A stretch of DNA of 64,000 nt from an uncultured Phycisphaerales bacterium (GCA_905480395.1 CAJQQE010000053.1:1-64000), one strand, 5' to 3'; shown: positions 19,321 through 28,443, counted from the stretch's first letter. The notes: generated by a model not told the origin, from the sequence alone. Translations and numbers: made by a program.

Positions 19321-19761
19321 TCAGGAGGCTTCTTCTTCGGACTCCAGAACCTGCTGGACGGCGTCACGGGCGAAGGTCATCCGCGTGTTGCTGCTCTCAT
19401 CTACTTTGAGAAGAATCGTGTCGGGCTTGATCTCAACCACGGCGCCGATGACGCCGCCGATGGTTCGGACTCGATCGTGCTTCTTCACACTGCTCAAAAG
19501 TGCTTCCCGCTTCTTGCGTTCTTTTCGTTGTCCAAAGACGCTGAAGAGAATCATCACCAAGATGAGGGGAAGGAACATGAACATGAGCAGGCTTCCGCCG
19601 CCATCGGCGGCGACCGCCTCGCCTTCTCCAGCGGTACCGCCAGATGTGGAAGTCACGGGGATGCCGGTTTCCATCCCCGCGAGCGGTGGCCCCTCCTGCC
19701 CGAGAGTCAGGAGCGAACCGTGTGGCGAGACGAGGGAGACGAAGTTGATCGAGTCGATCAT
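19321..19761 (-). CDS. yajC: Preprotein translocase subunit YajC
   Basis: A 146-residue partner of SecDF. It has a Gly/Ser-rich N-terminal extension, one membrane helix (LLMFMFLPLILVMILFSVF) directly followed by the basic GQRKERKKRE, and the cytoplasmic SH3-like part with DRVRTIGGVIGAVVEI. YajC of E. coli has 110 residues; the extra length lies before the helix. The start codon overlaps the tgt stop by four bases. Confidence 0.93.
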   Translation of the reverse strand: MIDSINFVSLVSPHGSLLTLGQEGPPLAGMETGIPVTSTSGGTAGEGEAVAADGGGSLLMFMFLPLILVMILFSVFGQRKERKKREALLSSVKKHDRVRTIGGVIGAVVEIKPDTILLKVDESSNTRMTFARDAVQQVLESEEEAS

Positions 19762-21026
19762 GATTGGGTCGAACCTTCCGCAGCGGAATCCGGCCCCGAG
19801 CCATCACCGTGTGACGGAACGCTCGATGGCCCCTCCACGTCCGGAAATGGACGTTGAGCAGCATCGAGAACCGGCCAGCGGCCGGCGAGCGAAGACCAAC
19901 AATCATCCCGGATCACGGTCCGAATGTCCAGCAGGAGCCGTTGGAAGTGCCGGAGGTTGTGAAGGCTGCAGAGGATTGGACCGATCATTTCCTTCGCGAA
20001 GAAGCAATGACGGAGGTACGCCCGGCTGAAACCACCGGCACAAGCCGGGCAGTCACACGCCTCTTCGATGGGCAAGAGATCATCCCGAAACCGGGCATGC
20101 CGGAGTCGGAGTGGCCCTGTGGAGGTGAAGACTGACGCCATACGCCCGTTCCGGGTCGGAAGGACGCAGTCGAACATGTCCACCCCGGCGGCCACCGCCA
20201 TCACAATATCTCGCTCATATCCAACGCCCATGAGATATCGAGGCCGATCCGAGGGGAGTCGGGGTGCGGTGAATTCCACCACTTCTTGGATCTTCTCGGG
20301 GCCCTCCCCGACCGCGACGCCGCCGATCGCATATCCGGGCAAGTCAAATCCACAGACGCCGTCAATGGATTCCGCCCGGAGATCGAGGTTTGTCCCACCC
20401 TGGACGATCCCGAACAGCGCCTGCTCGTCCGGCCTGGCGTGTGCTCGAACACATCGGTCGAGCCAGCGAATGGTCCGTTCATGGGCCTCGCGGAGCCGCC
20501 CTTCCCAATCCTGCGGGGTCGGCAACTTCGCCCGGGGACTCCCGGCACCGTGCTTGGCGTGGGGTGACGGTGGGCAGTCATCGAAGGCCATGATGATGTC
20601 CGCCCCGATGGCGTTCTGAACCTGCATCGACGACTCTGGGCCAAGATGGACTTTGGATCCATCGACGAACGATCTAAAAGAGACCCCGTCTTCGTTGATG
20701 GCATTCATGTCCGACATCGAGAATGCCTGGTACCCCCCGGAGTCGGTGAGCACCGGGCCGTCCCATTTCATAAACCGATGGGTGCCTCCGAATCGTTCGA
20801 GGAGTTCGGTCCCGGGACGGAGCATGAGGTGATAGGCGTTGTTGAGAATGATCTCCGCCCCGACGCTCTTCACCTGCTCGGGGAGGACGCCCTTCATGGC
20901 GGCGGCGGTCGCGACCGGCATGAACGCCGGCGTCGCGAAACTGCCATGTGGCGTCTGAACGGTTCCAGTCCGCGCGTGATTCGAGGAGCACTCGGACTCG
21001 ATCGTGAACTGGACCGGGCCGGTCAC
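19758..21026 (-). CDS. tgt: Queuine tRNA-ribosyltransferase (tRNA-guanine transglycosylase)
   Basis: This cytoplasmic enzyme exchanges guanine 34 for the queuine precursor in tRNAs with GUN anticodons. The 422-residue product carries the substrate-binding LTDSGGYQAFSM, the catalytic aspartate region DMFDCVLPTRNGR, and the zinc site C-x-C-x2-C followed by His (ACDCPACAGG...YLRH). The start is a GTG overlapping the rhomboid stop codon by four bases. A C-terminal tail of about 45 residues rich in Pro and Ser is not part of the family core. Confidence 0.95.
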   Translation of the reverse strand: MTGPVQFTIESECSSNHARTGTVQTPHGSFATPAFMPVATAAAMKGVLPEQVKSVGAEIILNNAYHLMLRPGTELLERFGGTHRFMKWDGPVLTDSGGYQAFSMSDMNAINEDGVSFRSFVDGSKVHLGPESSMQVQNAIGADIIMAFDDCPPSPHAKHGAGSPRAKLPTPQDWEGRLREAHERTIRWLDRCVRAHARPDEQALFGIVQGGTNLDLRAESIDGVCGFDLPGYAIGGVAVGEGPEKIQEVVEFTAPRLPSDRPRYLMGVGYERDIVMAVAAGVDMFDCVLPTRNGRMASVFTSTGPLRLRHARFRDDLLPIEEACDCPACAGGFSRAYLRHCFFAKEMIGPILCSLHNLRHFQRLLLDIRTVIRDDCWSSLAGRWPVLDAAQRPFPDVEGPSSVPSHGDGSGPDSAAEGSTQS

Positions 21027-22273
21027 CGTCTCGAAGCCTCACGGAGAATCTTCTTCTCCTTAGACGTGAGGCTCTGGAGTCCGTTCTCGTGGATTTTGCT
21101 CAGAATTCGATCGATCTCAACGTCGGCCACCGTCCCGCCGCCGGCACTCCGCACCTTCCCAGCCCGATAGGCCGCACCACTCCGGCTGGTTGGGTCGTAT
21201 CGCCCGAGAAAGTCGAAGAATCCGTGGAGGACTTGATGATGTCGGATCAACCAGAAGCCAGCGAGGGCGCCGCCGATGTGCGCTGCCTCTCCCCCGGCGT
21301 TATCTCGCCCGAAAATCACCGAGAACAAGGCGATTCCGACCATGCCGTAGGCCAAGGTCGAGAGCCGCATGGGAATGACGAAGAACAGTAGAACCCGAGC
21401 ATTGGGCACCAAGAACGCAGAAGCGATGACCACGCCAAAGACGCCCGCGCTCGCCCCGACCAATGGCGTTCCCGGGTCATTCATCAACAGGACAGGAAAC
21501 TCTTTTCCGGTCAGTTGTAGAACCGTCCAACCCGTGAAGTTGAGGAGTAGGTACGACGCGGCGCCGGCCATGCCGCAGAGGAGATAGAACGCGAGATATC
21601 TCTTAGCCCCCAGATATTGCTCGACCAGGCTTCCGAAGAAATACAACCCGATCATGTTGAAGAGGAGGTGGGTGAAATTCGCATGGAGGAATTGAAAAGA
21701 GATGAACCTCCAGAATTCAAATCCTCGGAGGCCCCAGAATTCGTCGAGCTGCAGGAGGGCGGTGGCAGTCGAGAAGTAGCCATAGACCCAGATCGGTCCG
21801 TTGATCACCACCTCCTCTAGGAGCGGGGTTTGGCCTTTTCGACTATTCCCGTCTTCATCTCGAATGGTGTAGGTCCCCGTGGCGGCGACGAGTCCATTCG
21901 GCGACGCCTCGAGAACTGGCACGGTGTAGGCGCCACGCGGGTTCCGCGGGAGTGACGGTAGGGAGACGAGACGGTTGTCAGCACGCTGTGCGAATACCGG
22001 CCATTTTCCTTCGGTGAGTTGCGTCAGCGTTGGCAACCGCAGACGCCCGCGATCAACGGGGTCCAGGACGGCGTTCTCGGGGAGGTTCGGGGCCACAGAC
22101 TGAATGGGCGCGATCGTCGGCGGGAGAAACTGATCGATGACGAATACGGCCACGCAGATCGTGATCAACCACCGATTGACCGACCATCCGGACATTCCCC
22201 AGCCGCGACCGGTGAGTCGGGATGGAGCTCGACCAGCGGACGCTCTTGAATAATCTCGGTCGTAGATTCCCAT
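21023..22273 (-). CDS. Rhomboid family intramembrane serine protease
   Basis: A 416-residue polytopic protein. The catalytic serine is in GASAG (Ser275) and the histidine in GGEAAHIGG (His332); the HxxxxHxxxN motif of the second core helix is intact (His197, His202, Asn206). A periplasmic insertion of about 115 residues (about 50-165) separates the first helix from the core. The C-terminus ends in a short helical module (IDRILSKI...LTSKEKKILREASRR) shared with the M50-like neighbour at 22351-23439. It is the third gene of the secDF operon and probably cleaves membrane-bound substrates, which are unknown. Confidence 0.9.
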   Translation of the reverse strand: MGIYDRDYSRASAGRAPSRLTGRGWGMSGWSVNRWLITICVAVFVIDQFLPPTIAPIQSVAPNLPENAVLDPVDRGRLRLPTLTQLTEGKWPVFAQRADNRLVSLPSLPRNPRGAYTVPVLEASPNGLVAATGTYTIRDEDGNSRKGQTPLLEEVVINGPIWVYGYFSTATALLQLDEFWGLRGFEFWRFISFQFLHANFTHLLFNMIGLYFFGSLVEQYLGAKRYLAFYLLCGMAGAASYLLLNFTGWTVLQLTGKEFPVLLMNDPGTPLVGASAGVFGVVIASAFLVPNARVLLFFVIPMRLSTLAYGMVGIALFSVIFGRDNAGGEAAHIGGALAGFWLIRHHQVLHGFFDFLGRYDPTSRSGAAYRAGKVRSAGGGTVADVEIDRILSKIHENGLQSLTSKEKKILREASRR

Positions 22274-22350
22274 GGGTTGAGGAGTCTACCGACGATCGGC
22301 CCTTCGCCGGGACGTTGAAGCCGGACTCGATCATCTTTCCGCCAGGAACC

Positions 22351-23439
22351 TCACGCCGAAGGCGCCGAATCCTCCTCCGAAGGATCCGCCCGACGTCGTT
22401 TGGTTGCCGCGTCGAGAACACTTCGTTCGTTGGAGTCGAGGGCGGACATGCCCTGTTGGGCGATCTTTTCGAGGATCCGGTTCAGCGCCGCCTCCTCCAT
22501 CGCTCGGACTTCGGATCGCTCGGACGCGGCGCTGGCGTCGGCGGCATCCTGCTCCGCGGCATCCTGTTGATCAAGAATGGCATCCAGGCGAATATCGACC
22601 ACTTGGGAATCACCACCTCCGACGATTTCGTCGATCTCTCGAAGCCGCTGGTGGGTTCTCTGAAGCATCGCCGCCGAGAGCAATGCCATCAGGATGGGGA
22701 CGAGGTGAAAGGTGAGGAGTCCGGCGAGGCCCAGAAGAATGGCTGTGGCGATCCCCACTCGATGGGTGGCACGACGAGAGGCGGCTCGACCCAGCCGAGG
22801 TCTCAAGATTGCTTCGAGAATCAACTGGCCTCGAAACGGCGTGACCGGAAGCAGGTTTGCCACGCTCACCAAGGTGGCGGCGATCGCGAAGAGATAGAGG
22901 CTCTCCAACCAGATCGACTCCGCGACCCCCGGCGAGTACACGCCCGAAAAGGTGAACGGGTCGGGCATCGGGAAGGTTCCGGACTCGAGATAGATCGCGA
23001 TCATCGCGAGCCCCGCCCCCATTGCGGCCACGCTGGGCCCGACTATCGCCGCGATTAGGCTCCTCTTCCATCCGGAGGGTGGCACCCCTTGCTCAAGACC
23101 TCCAAGCGGCTGGAGCACGATTTCTGGAAGATCGCCGCCGAGAAACCGCAAGGCAATCAAGGTGGCGGTTTCATGGATGAATACGACCATGAAAAGTCCG
23201 CCAAGGAAGATCCCCGCGGGCACCGGACCAAGAAAGAAACTCAGGTCGCCTGCAAACCAGCCCGCTCGGACCAGAATGACCACGATCGTGGCCAGCAGGA
23301 GCGCGTGAACTCGAACCATGGTGCCGCCGAGTCGCAGTATCGGCACCGACCAACTGAGCGGATCGCCGAATCGGGGCGCGACTCGCTCGCCTCGAAAGAC
23401 GTCAGGTGGCGGTCTATCTTCGGGTGGCATCGACGTCAT
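22351..23439 (-). CDS. Degenerate site-2-protease (M50)-like membrane protein
   Basis: A 362-residue polytopic protein that resembles the rhomboid-linked M50 metalloproteases of Planctomycetes. The zinc motif HExxH reads HETAT (second His lost), followed by the expected QPLGGLEQ loop. The C-terminal metal site, normally NxxPxxPLDGG, reads NLLPVTPFRG, so the Asp is lost too. I infer that it has no protease activity. The C-terminal helical module matches the end of the adjacent rhomboid. The ATG at 23439 overlaps the NUDIX stop codon by four bases, which fixes the start. Confidence 0.75.
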   Translation of the reverse strand: MTSMPPEDRPPPDVFRGERVAPRFGDPLSWSVPILRLGGTMVRVHALLLATIVVILVRAGWFAGDLSFFLGPVPAGIFLGGLFMVVFIHETATLIALRFLGGDLPEIVLQPLGGLEQGVPPSGWKRSLIAAIVGPSVAAMGAGLAMIAIYLESGTFPMPDPFTFSGVYSPGVAESIWLESLYLFAIAATLVSVANLLPVTPFRGQLILEAILRPRLGRAASRRATHRVGIATAILLGLAGLLTFHLVPILMALLSAAMLQRTHQRLREIDEIVGGGDSQVVDIRLDAILDQQDAAEQDAADASAASERSEVRAMEEAALNRILEKIAQQGMSALDSNERSVLDAATKRRRADPSEEDSAPSA

Positions 23440-24020
23440 GGGCCGCCGTCTCGATGCTTGGCCCGGAACAGATGCCACGCGGTAATGGTCTTTCCATCAT
23501 CAATCCGCCCGTCGAAAATGGCCCGATCAATCAGCTCCGGAGTCATCTTGACCACTTCGATTTCTTCCCCAAGTTCCAGTCGCTGAGGCACCGCCGACAA
23601 GTCGGTGGCGACAAAGGCGTGCATCCGTTCGTCGCAGAATCCCGGACTGGTAAAGTAGGCACCGATCGGTTCCATGTGGCCCGCCCGTCGACCAACTTCT
23701 TCTTCGAGCTCCCGGCCCGCCGCGATCAAAGGGGGTTCCTCGGGTTCGAGCTTGCCAGCACAGAATTCGAGCAGCATCCGGCCGACCGCAAGCCGGCCAA
23801 CTTCCACCATCAGAATGGTCCCGTCAGCCTCGATCGGAATCACGGTAATCGCACCTGGATGACGAACGACGTCTTTGCGAATCTGCCTTCCGTCAATCTC
23901 GAATTGATATTGCTCGACGCGAATCACCTCGCCCTGATGACGCACCACGCCTTGGGCCTCAAGGCCAGCGGGGCGTCGCGTGGCCTGGGCGGGGATTTCG
24001 TTTTCTTCGGGCATTTGCAT
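23436..24020 (-). CDS. NUDIX hydrolase, ADP-ribose pyrophosphatase-like
   Basis: A 194-residue cytoplasmic enzyme that hydrolyses nucleoside diphosphates linked to another group. The Nudix box is complete (AGKLEPEEPPLIAAGRELEE, then EVG), and the tyrosine/proline pattern after it (GAYFTSPGFCDERMHAF) is that of ADP-ribose pyrophosphatases of the NudF type. The frame is open for another 300 bases upstream, but those overlap the divergent mlaF gene; the ATG at 24020 has GGAG six bases upstream. It is the first gene of the long minus-strand operon that ends at 13674. Only 28 bases separate it from mlaF. Confidence 0.85.
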   Translation of the reverse strand: MQMPEENEIPAQATRRPAGLEAQGVVRHQGEVIRVEQYQFEIDGRQIRKDVVRHPGAITVIPIEADGTILMVEVGRLAVGRMLLEFCAGKLEPEEPPLIAAGRELEEEVGRRAGHMEPIGAYFTSPGFCDERMHAFVATDLSAVPQRLELGEEIEVVKMTPELIDRAIFDGRIDDGKTITAWHLFRAKHRDGGP

Positions 24021-24048
24021 CCTGTGCTCCACTGGGGATGATATCTCC

Positions 24049-24858
24049 ATGATCGCCGAATCTGAACCCGAACTTCCTCCGATCGCCGCGCTCCGTGGCG
24101 TCTGGAAGTCCTTTGATGGCCGCCCCGTCCTCCGTGGTCTCGATCTCAACATCGAAACCGGACGATCTCTGGTCGTGATGGGCCCCAGCGGATGCGGCAA
24201 GAGCGTGATGCTCAAGCACATCGTGGGGCTGCTTCGTCCAGATGCGGGCGAGGTCTCGTTCAAGGGTGAACGCGTCGATGAAATGAGCGAGCGACGTTTC
24301 TCGCCGATTCGTCGGCGGATCGGATTTCTGTTCCAGAGCGCCGCCCTGTTCGATTCCATGACCGTTCGTGAGAACGTGGCCTTCCCGCTCCTGGAGACCG
24401 GCCAAGCCGGTCCAGATTTAGAGGAACGAGTCCGCCGGACGCTTGATCGAGTCGGCCTTGCGGACAGTCTCGATCAAATGCCATCGGAACTCTCAGGGGG
24501 CATGCGGAAGCGTGTGGGGTTGGCCAGGGCGATCGTGCTCGAACCGGAGATGGTCCTTTACGATGAGCCCACCACGGGCTTAGACCCCATCCGAGCCAAC
24601 GTGATCAACGACCTGATCATCCGTCTTCAACGGGAGCTCAACATCACCAGCGTGGTGGTGACCCATGATCTTGATTCGGCCTTTCAGGTTGCCGACCGAC
24701 TTGTGCTCCTTCATGAAGGCCAGGTGCGGCTCGATGCCACGCCTGATGAGATGCGACATTCTGAAGACCCGGTGGTCAGGTCATTCCTTGAAGGGCGCGA
24801 ACTGCCGCCACCTGCCGCCGAGCAAGCGCGGTCGAATCCTGCGAGTATGCCGTCATGA
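24049..24858 (+). CDS. mlaF: ABC transporter ATP-binding protein, MlaF type
   Basis: The 269-residue ATPase of an MCE/Mla lipid transporter, which moves phospholipids between the membranes of diderm cells. It has Walker A (GPSGCGKS), a Q-loop, the signature LSGGMRKR typical of MlaF, Walker B with VLYDEPTTGLDP and the switch histidine in VVVTHD. The start is set at ATG 24049, after GGGGA; the earlier ATG at 23980 overlaps the divergent NUDIX gene. It overlaps mlaD by four bases. The permease partner mlaE is not here but at 52510-53361. Confidence 0.9.
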   Translation: MIAESEPELPPIAALRGVWKSFDGRPVLRGLDLNIETGRSLVVMGPSGCGKSVMLKHIVGLLRPDAGEVSFKGERVDEMSERRFSPIRRRIGFLFQSAALFDSMTVRENVAFPLLETGQAGPDLEERVRRTLDRVGLADSLDQMPSELSGGMRKRVGLARAIVLEPEMVLYDEPTTGLDPIRANVINDLIIRLQRELNITSVVVTHDLDSAFQVADRLVLLHEGQVRLDATPDEMRHSEDPVVRSFLEGRELPPPAAEQARSNPASMPS

Positions 24859-25859
24859 AGGATCGATACAGAGATGCCGTGATTGGCATCGCGGCCATCG
24901 CCGGGGTTATGGCGTGCATCGCGATGCTTCTCGCATTTGGTTCCCTGCGTGAGCTTGCCCGCGATTCGTACGACGTCACGATTCGTCTCAACCGTGCTGG
25001 TGGGCTTCGCTACGGAAGCCAAATCACGCTCGACGGCGTCCCGATCGGGGTGGTCGAGTCTGTGGCACTGGAATTGGAGGAGACGGATCCCGTTCGACTC
25101 ACCTGTCGTCTCGATGAATGGGTGCGAATTCCCGTCGATCATCTGGTACAAGTTCAGACCGCGTTGATCGGTGGTGGAACGCGCTTGTCGATTCTCTCGA
25201 TCGATCCCGAAGGCGGACGCGCGGTATTCATGCCCGGCGATGTCCCGGTACTCGCAGGCGAGTTCCTGAGCTTAGATGAATCCTTGATTCGGGCCCTCGA
25301 CTCAAAGATGCTCCCGGTGACCGAGAGCTTCAAAGAAGTCGGAACGCTTGCGGCGGTCTACGGCGACCTTGGTCGCCGGCTCAACGAGATGGTCGGGGCG
25401 GATCCCAGCGACGAAGAAGGCTTGGCCGCCTCGGTGGTCCGAATCAACCGAACCCTCGCTGAAGCCGAGCGTGCGTTCAATATCGCCGGTGATTGGCTCG
25501 GCGACGAGCAACTGCGTGAGGACGCCAAGCAGGCGGTTTTTAAGGCCAATCTCTTTATTGAGCGGGCGGCTGATGCGGCCGTCGCCGCGGGTGAGCTTGC
25601 GACTGAACTCGGTCGAGAAGCCCCCGCCTTCATGGCGAGATTGGCGAGTACCGCTGATGCCGTCGACGCGACGCTCGCGGATGTCCGAAAGGTCATCGGG
25701 AAGGCCGGTACCGGGGAAGGCACCGTTGGGAAACTCCTCAACGACCCCGCCCTCTATAACGATCTCGACGATGCCGCTCGCCGGCTGGACGCCACGCTCG
25801 CCACCTTGGCCACCCTCATTGATGCGATCAAGGCCGAAGGCGTCAAGGTCGAATTCTGA
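24855..25859 (+). CDS. mlaD: MCE family protein, MlaD type
   Basis: A 334-residue substrate-binding subunit anchored in the inner membrane by one N-terminal helix (about 9-28). The MCE domain follows: YDVTIRLNRAGGLRYGSQIT, then the conserved DGVPIGVVESV. A long helical C-terminal region (about 150-330), probably coiled coil, extends beyond the short E. coli MlaD and resembles longer MCE proteins such as PqiB or YebT tails only in being helical. It overlaps mlaF by ATGA and ends before a strong terminator. Confidence 0.88.
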   Translation: MKDRYRDAVIGIAAIAGVMACIAMLLAFGSLRELARDSYDVTIRLNRAGGLRYGSQITLDGVPIGVVESVALELEETDPVRLTCRLDEWVRIPVDHLVQVQTALIGGGTRLSILSIDPEGGRAVFMPGDVPVLAGEFLSLDESLIRALDSKMLPVTESFKEVGTLAAVYGDLGRRLNEMVGADPSDEEGLAASVVRINRTLAEAERAFNIAGDWLGDEQLREDAKQAVFKANLFIERAADAAVAAGELATELGREAPAFMARLASTADAVDATLADVRKVIGKAGTGEGTVGKLLNDPALYNDLDDAARRLDATLATLATLIDAIKAEGVKVEF

Positions 25860-26022
25860 TTCCGGGGGAAGCGTCTCCGGTCGCCCTTGGGTGGAGACGT
25901 CATTCGCATCTGATCCGCCGCCACTGCCGGCATCGATCTCAACCGCGTACCGGCGATCACGACGGCCAGTGATTCGTGAACCCGCGAAGACTCCGGTCGA
26001 CAAGTTCATGGATCGAAGGGCC

Positions 26023-26078
26023 AAAAAAGAACGAGGCGGTACGTCATTTGATGTCGACGAACCGCCTCGGTTTTTTCT
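26023..26078. terminator. Bidirectional rho-independent terminator
   Basis: CGAGGCGGT at 26032-26040 pairs with ACCGCCTCG at 26061-26069. The plus strand continues with GTTTTTTCT and the minus strand with TTCTTTTTTGG, so it can end both the mlaFD transcript and the OmpA-lipoprotein transcript that converge here. Confidence 0.9.
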
Positions 26079-26136
26079 GACTTACTCGTGGTTCTCGGGG
26101 CCGCTGAAATCAACCGCGACGATCCGAGTCCTTCAA

Positions 26137-26763
26137 TCATTCATCGGTGACGATTGAGACTTCGACGCGACGACTCTTGGATTTACTTCCCAGCGGCGAA
26201 TCGGGACCGAAGGTTGCGTAGCTGATGTCGTCCGAACTGAAGCCCTGAGAATCAAGGAACGCGCCGACGGCGAAGGCTCGCTCGAAACCCAGGTGATAGT
26301 TCGACTTGAATCCCGACTTCTTGATCGGGTCGGTATCGGTAAAACCGGTGACGCGGAGTTTCGCGTTCGGATACGAGCGACGCACCTCGTCAGAGATTTG
26401 CTTGAGCGTCTTCTTGGCAGCGGGCTTCAAGGAAGTCCGTCCGGAATCGAAGAGCACGTCGCCGTCGATTCGGACGATCATCTCGCCGCCGAACTGGAAG
26501 ACCTCGACACCGGGGCCGAAGTCACTCGCCGTTGGCTGCGCCTGAGCATTGGCGGCCTGATCGTTCGCTTCGTTCAACTGAAACTCGAGCTGGCGGCTTT
26601 GCGCCTGTGCGTCGTCTAAATCCTGCTGACTGGTTGCGAGACTGTCCCGCAACTCGCGGTTCTCCTGCATCAGGGACTGCTGGTTCATCTTGGCGTTGTT
26701 GTCACAACCACCCATCGTCGTGATGCCAGCAAACATGGTCAAGAAAAGAAGTCGTCCGTTCAT
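26137..26763 (-). CDS. OmpA-family lipoprotein (peptidoglycan-associated)
   Basis: A 208-residue lipoprotein. The signal peptide ends in the lipobox MGGC (Cys about 20). A coiled coil rich in Gln, Asn and Asp (about 25-75) leads to an OmpA-like domain (about 95-208) with FDSGRTSLKPAAKKTL and VTGFTDTDPIK, the segment that holds the diaminopimelate-binding Asp in this family; the expected Arg is in SKSRRVEV. The G-x-G-E/Q part before the end is altered (ATFGPDSP). GGAGG precedes the ATG. A paralogue of the same design is at 43784-44626. Confidence 0.88.
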   Translation of the reverse strand: MNGRLLFLTMFAGITTMGGCDNNAKMNQQSLMQENRELRDSLATSQQDLDDAQAQSRQLEFQLNEANDQAANAQAQPTASDFGPGVEVFQFGGEMIVRIDGDVLFDSGRTSLKPAAKKTLKQISDEVRRSYPNAKLRVTGFTDTDPIKKSGFKSNYHLGFERAFAVGAFLDSQGFSSDDISYATFGPDSPLGSKSKSRRVEVSIVTDE

Positions 26764-26916
26764 GTCGTCGAAACCTCCGCGTTAGTTCTTCGGGATCTGG
26801 TCCGAAGGGTCATCCATGACTCGGGTCGCCCAAGGCTCCCGACGTTCGATTATTGCCAGGAGACGTCCGATCAAACGACAGATCGGAGCTGGCGTGGCGA
26901 GTGTATCGCCTGAAGG

Positions 26917-28137
26917 TCATCCGGGCGGATGGAACAGCGCCCGTTGAAGTTCATCCACAAATGGCCGAGCGAATACCACCAGCATCGTGGCGGCGGCAAG
27001 ATGCGGCCCGTACGGGAGTTCCCTCCCCTCGCGGCGAACCAATTTCGCGATGAGCCGAGAGATCGCAATCCATCCCAGAGCCAGAAAAGGGGCCAAGAAG
27101 AAGATCTTGATCGGGTCCATCCAGCCCAAGGCAGCGCCGATCGCCGCCAGAAGATGCACATCGCCCATCCCCATCGCCTCACGACCGAATCCAAGCGTCC
27201 CAAGTATTCGGACGCCCCAGACGAGCCCTCCGCCCACGAACCACCCCAGGAGCACCGCGCCGAGGATCTCCAGCAGTCGAGGCGGCGTGGACTCGAGCGA
27301 AAGCGTCACCGCCAAGCCCCAGCCGAGAAGTCCACCGGCCAGAATGGGGAAGAGAAAGGCGAGTTCATGCCGCATCTCCCGTCTGCCATGGGGATATTCC
27401 GCGAGAGGCTCATCCTCTTTCACATAGTCGTCGTAATCCGCAAAACTCCGGCGAATCCGCCCGGACCAAAGGAGTTGGCACGCCACCACGGTGCCCAGAA
27501 GCCCCCCGAGGGTGACGAAGATCGTCGTCCAACCGGCCAGCGGGAGCGGAAAGAGCGTTGGGTCAGAAATCCGGGAGGCCAAAGTCCCCTGAATGAGCCA
27601 GCCTCCAACCGCGACGATGGTCATCGTGGTGGTGATTCCCGCCGGGATCAGGAAAGTCCGAGCATCGACGAGGGTCGCCGCGACCAACCCACTGAGGAGC
27701 GAAACCATGACCAGATAGGCGGGCCAAGCACCGGCGAGCTGCGATCGAGTCCACCAGGTGCCGCCAATCTCGGTCATCCAAGTCTCTCGAGGCGGCCAGA
27801 AGAAGGCGAAATAGGTGACGACGAACAACATCGCGACGAGCAATTCAATCGCGGGGTACTGGATGCTGATTTTTCCCCGGCATCGGCGGCATCGTCCTCG
27901 AAGCAAGATCCAGCCGATGATCGGGAGGTTTTCATGCCAAGAGAGCCGCCAACCGCATTGGGGGCATCGACTGGGCGGGCTGACCACGCTTCGGCCGACC
28001 GGAAGGCGATACGCGACGACGTTCAAGAAGCTTCCGACACTCGCCCCAAACGCGAAAAGGAACAGCGCCGTGACGATTCGAGGCGTCCACGTGAGCACCC
28101 AGGGCGGCAGATCAGCGAGGGAGTTCCAGGAGTTCAA
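26917..28137 (-). CDS. Type IV prepilin peptidase / leader peptidase (A24 family)
   Basis: An inner-membrane aspartic protease of 406 residues that removes leader peptides from type IV pilins and type II secretion pseudopilins and methylates the new N-terminus. It has the GSFLNVVAYRLP start of the methylase part, the zinc cysteines in two CxxC pairs (58, 61, 83, 86), the first catalytic Asp in LVDARTFLIP (Asp158) and the second in GMGDVHLLA. It is much longer than the usual 250-290 residues because of a charged insertion of roughly 90 residues between the two Asp segments. The start is a TTG with GGGG seven bases upstream. No pilin gene is in the window. Confidence 0.9.
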   Translation of the reverse strand: MNSWNSLADLPPWVLTWTPRIVTALFLFAFGASVGSFLNVVAYRLPVGRSVVSPPSRCPQCGWRLSWHENLPIIGWILLRGRCRRCRGKISIQYPAIELLVAMLFVVTYFAFFWPPRETWMTEIGGTWWTRSQLAGAWPAYLVMVSLLSGLVAATLVDARTFLIPAGITTTMTIVAVGGWLIQGTLASRISDPTLFPLPLAGWTTIFVTLGGLLGTVVACQLLWSGRIRRSFADYDDYVKEDEPLAEYPHGRREMRHELAFLFPILAGGLLGWGLAVTLSLESTPPRLLEILGAVLLGWFVGGGLVWGVRILGTLGFGREAMGMGDVHLLAAIGAALGWMDPIKIFFLAPFLALGWIAISRLIAKLVRREGRELPYGPHLAAATMLVVFARPFVDELQRALFHPPG

Positions 28138-28188
28138 AAAGCGGCCCCTTTCGGTTGGTCCGAGTGACCACGCTGGTAAAGGTCGCGC

Positions 28189-28443
28189 CTAGGCATTTGA
28201 ATCGGCATCGTCTTCCATGCCATCGAGGTCGACTTCCGCAATCTCGGCGGCGGCGGCATCGAGAATCGAACGGCATCTCGTTAACAAGGATCGGCCCCGG
28301 CCATAGGCTGCCAGGCTCTCCTCAAGCGGGATGTCCCCCTGCTCGAGACGGTCGATGATCGACTCCAATTCTTCGGCGGCTGCCTCGAAGCGAAGCGGCA
28401 CCTCCGGAGTCGAACCGATATCCGATTTCTTCTTCGTGGCCAT
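28189..28443 (-). CDS. xseB: Exodeoxyribonuclease VII small subunit
   Basis: An 84-residue protein. The core (FEAAAEELESIIDRLEQGDI, then PLEESLAAYGRG) is the helical hairpin conserved in XseB, which binds the large subunit. An acidic tail ends the protein. It follows xseA by 44 bases on the same strand. Confidence 0.92.
   Translation of the reverse strand: MATKKKSDIGSTPEVPLRFEAAAEELESIIDRLEQGDIPLEESLAAYGRGRSLLTRCRSILDAAAAEIAEVDLDGMEDDADSNA

Noticed and set aside
18506-20029. 507-codon plus-strand frame opposite secDF and yajC
   Set aside because: Antisense to strongly conserved translocase genes; no ribosome site or family match.
26929-28167. 412-codon plus-strand frame opposite the prepilin peptidase
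   Set aside because: Highly charged low-complexity translation, antisense to a gene with both CxxC pairs and catalytic Asp motifs.
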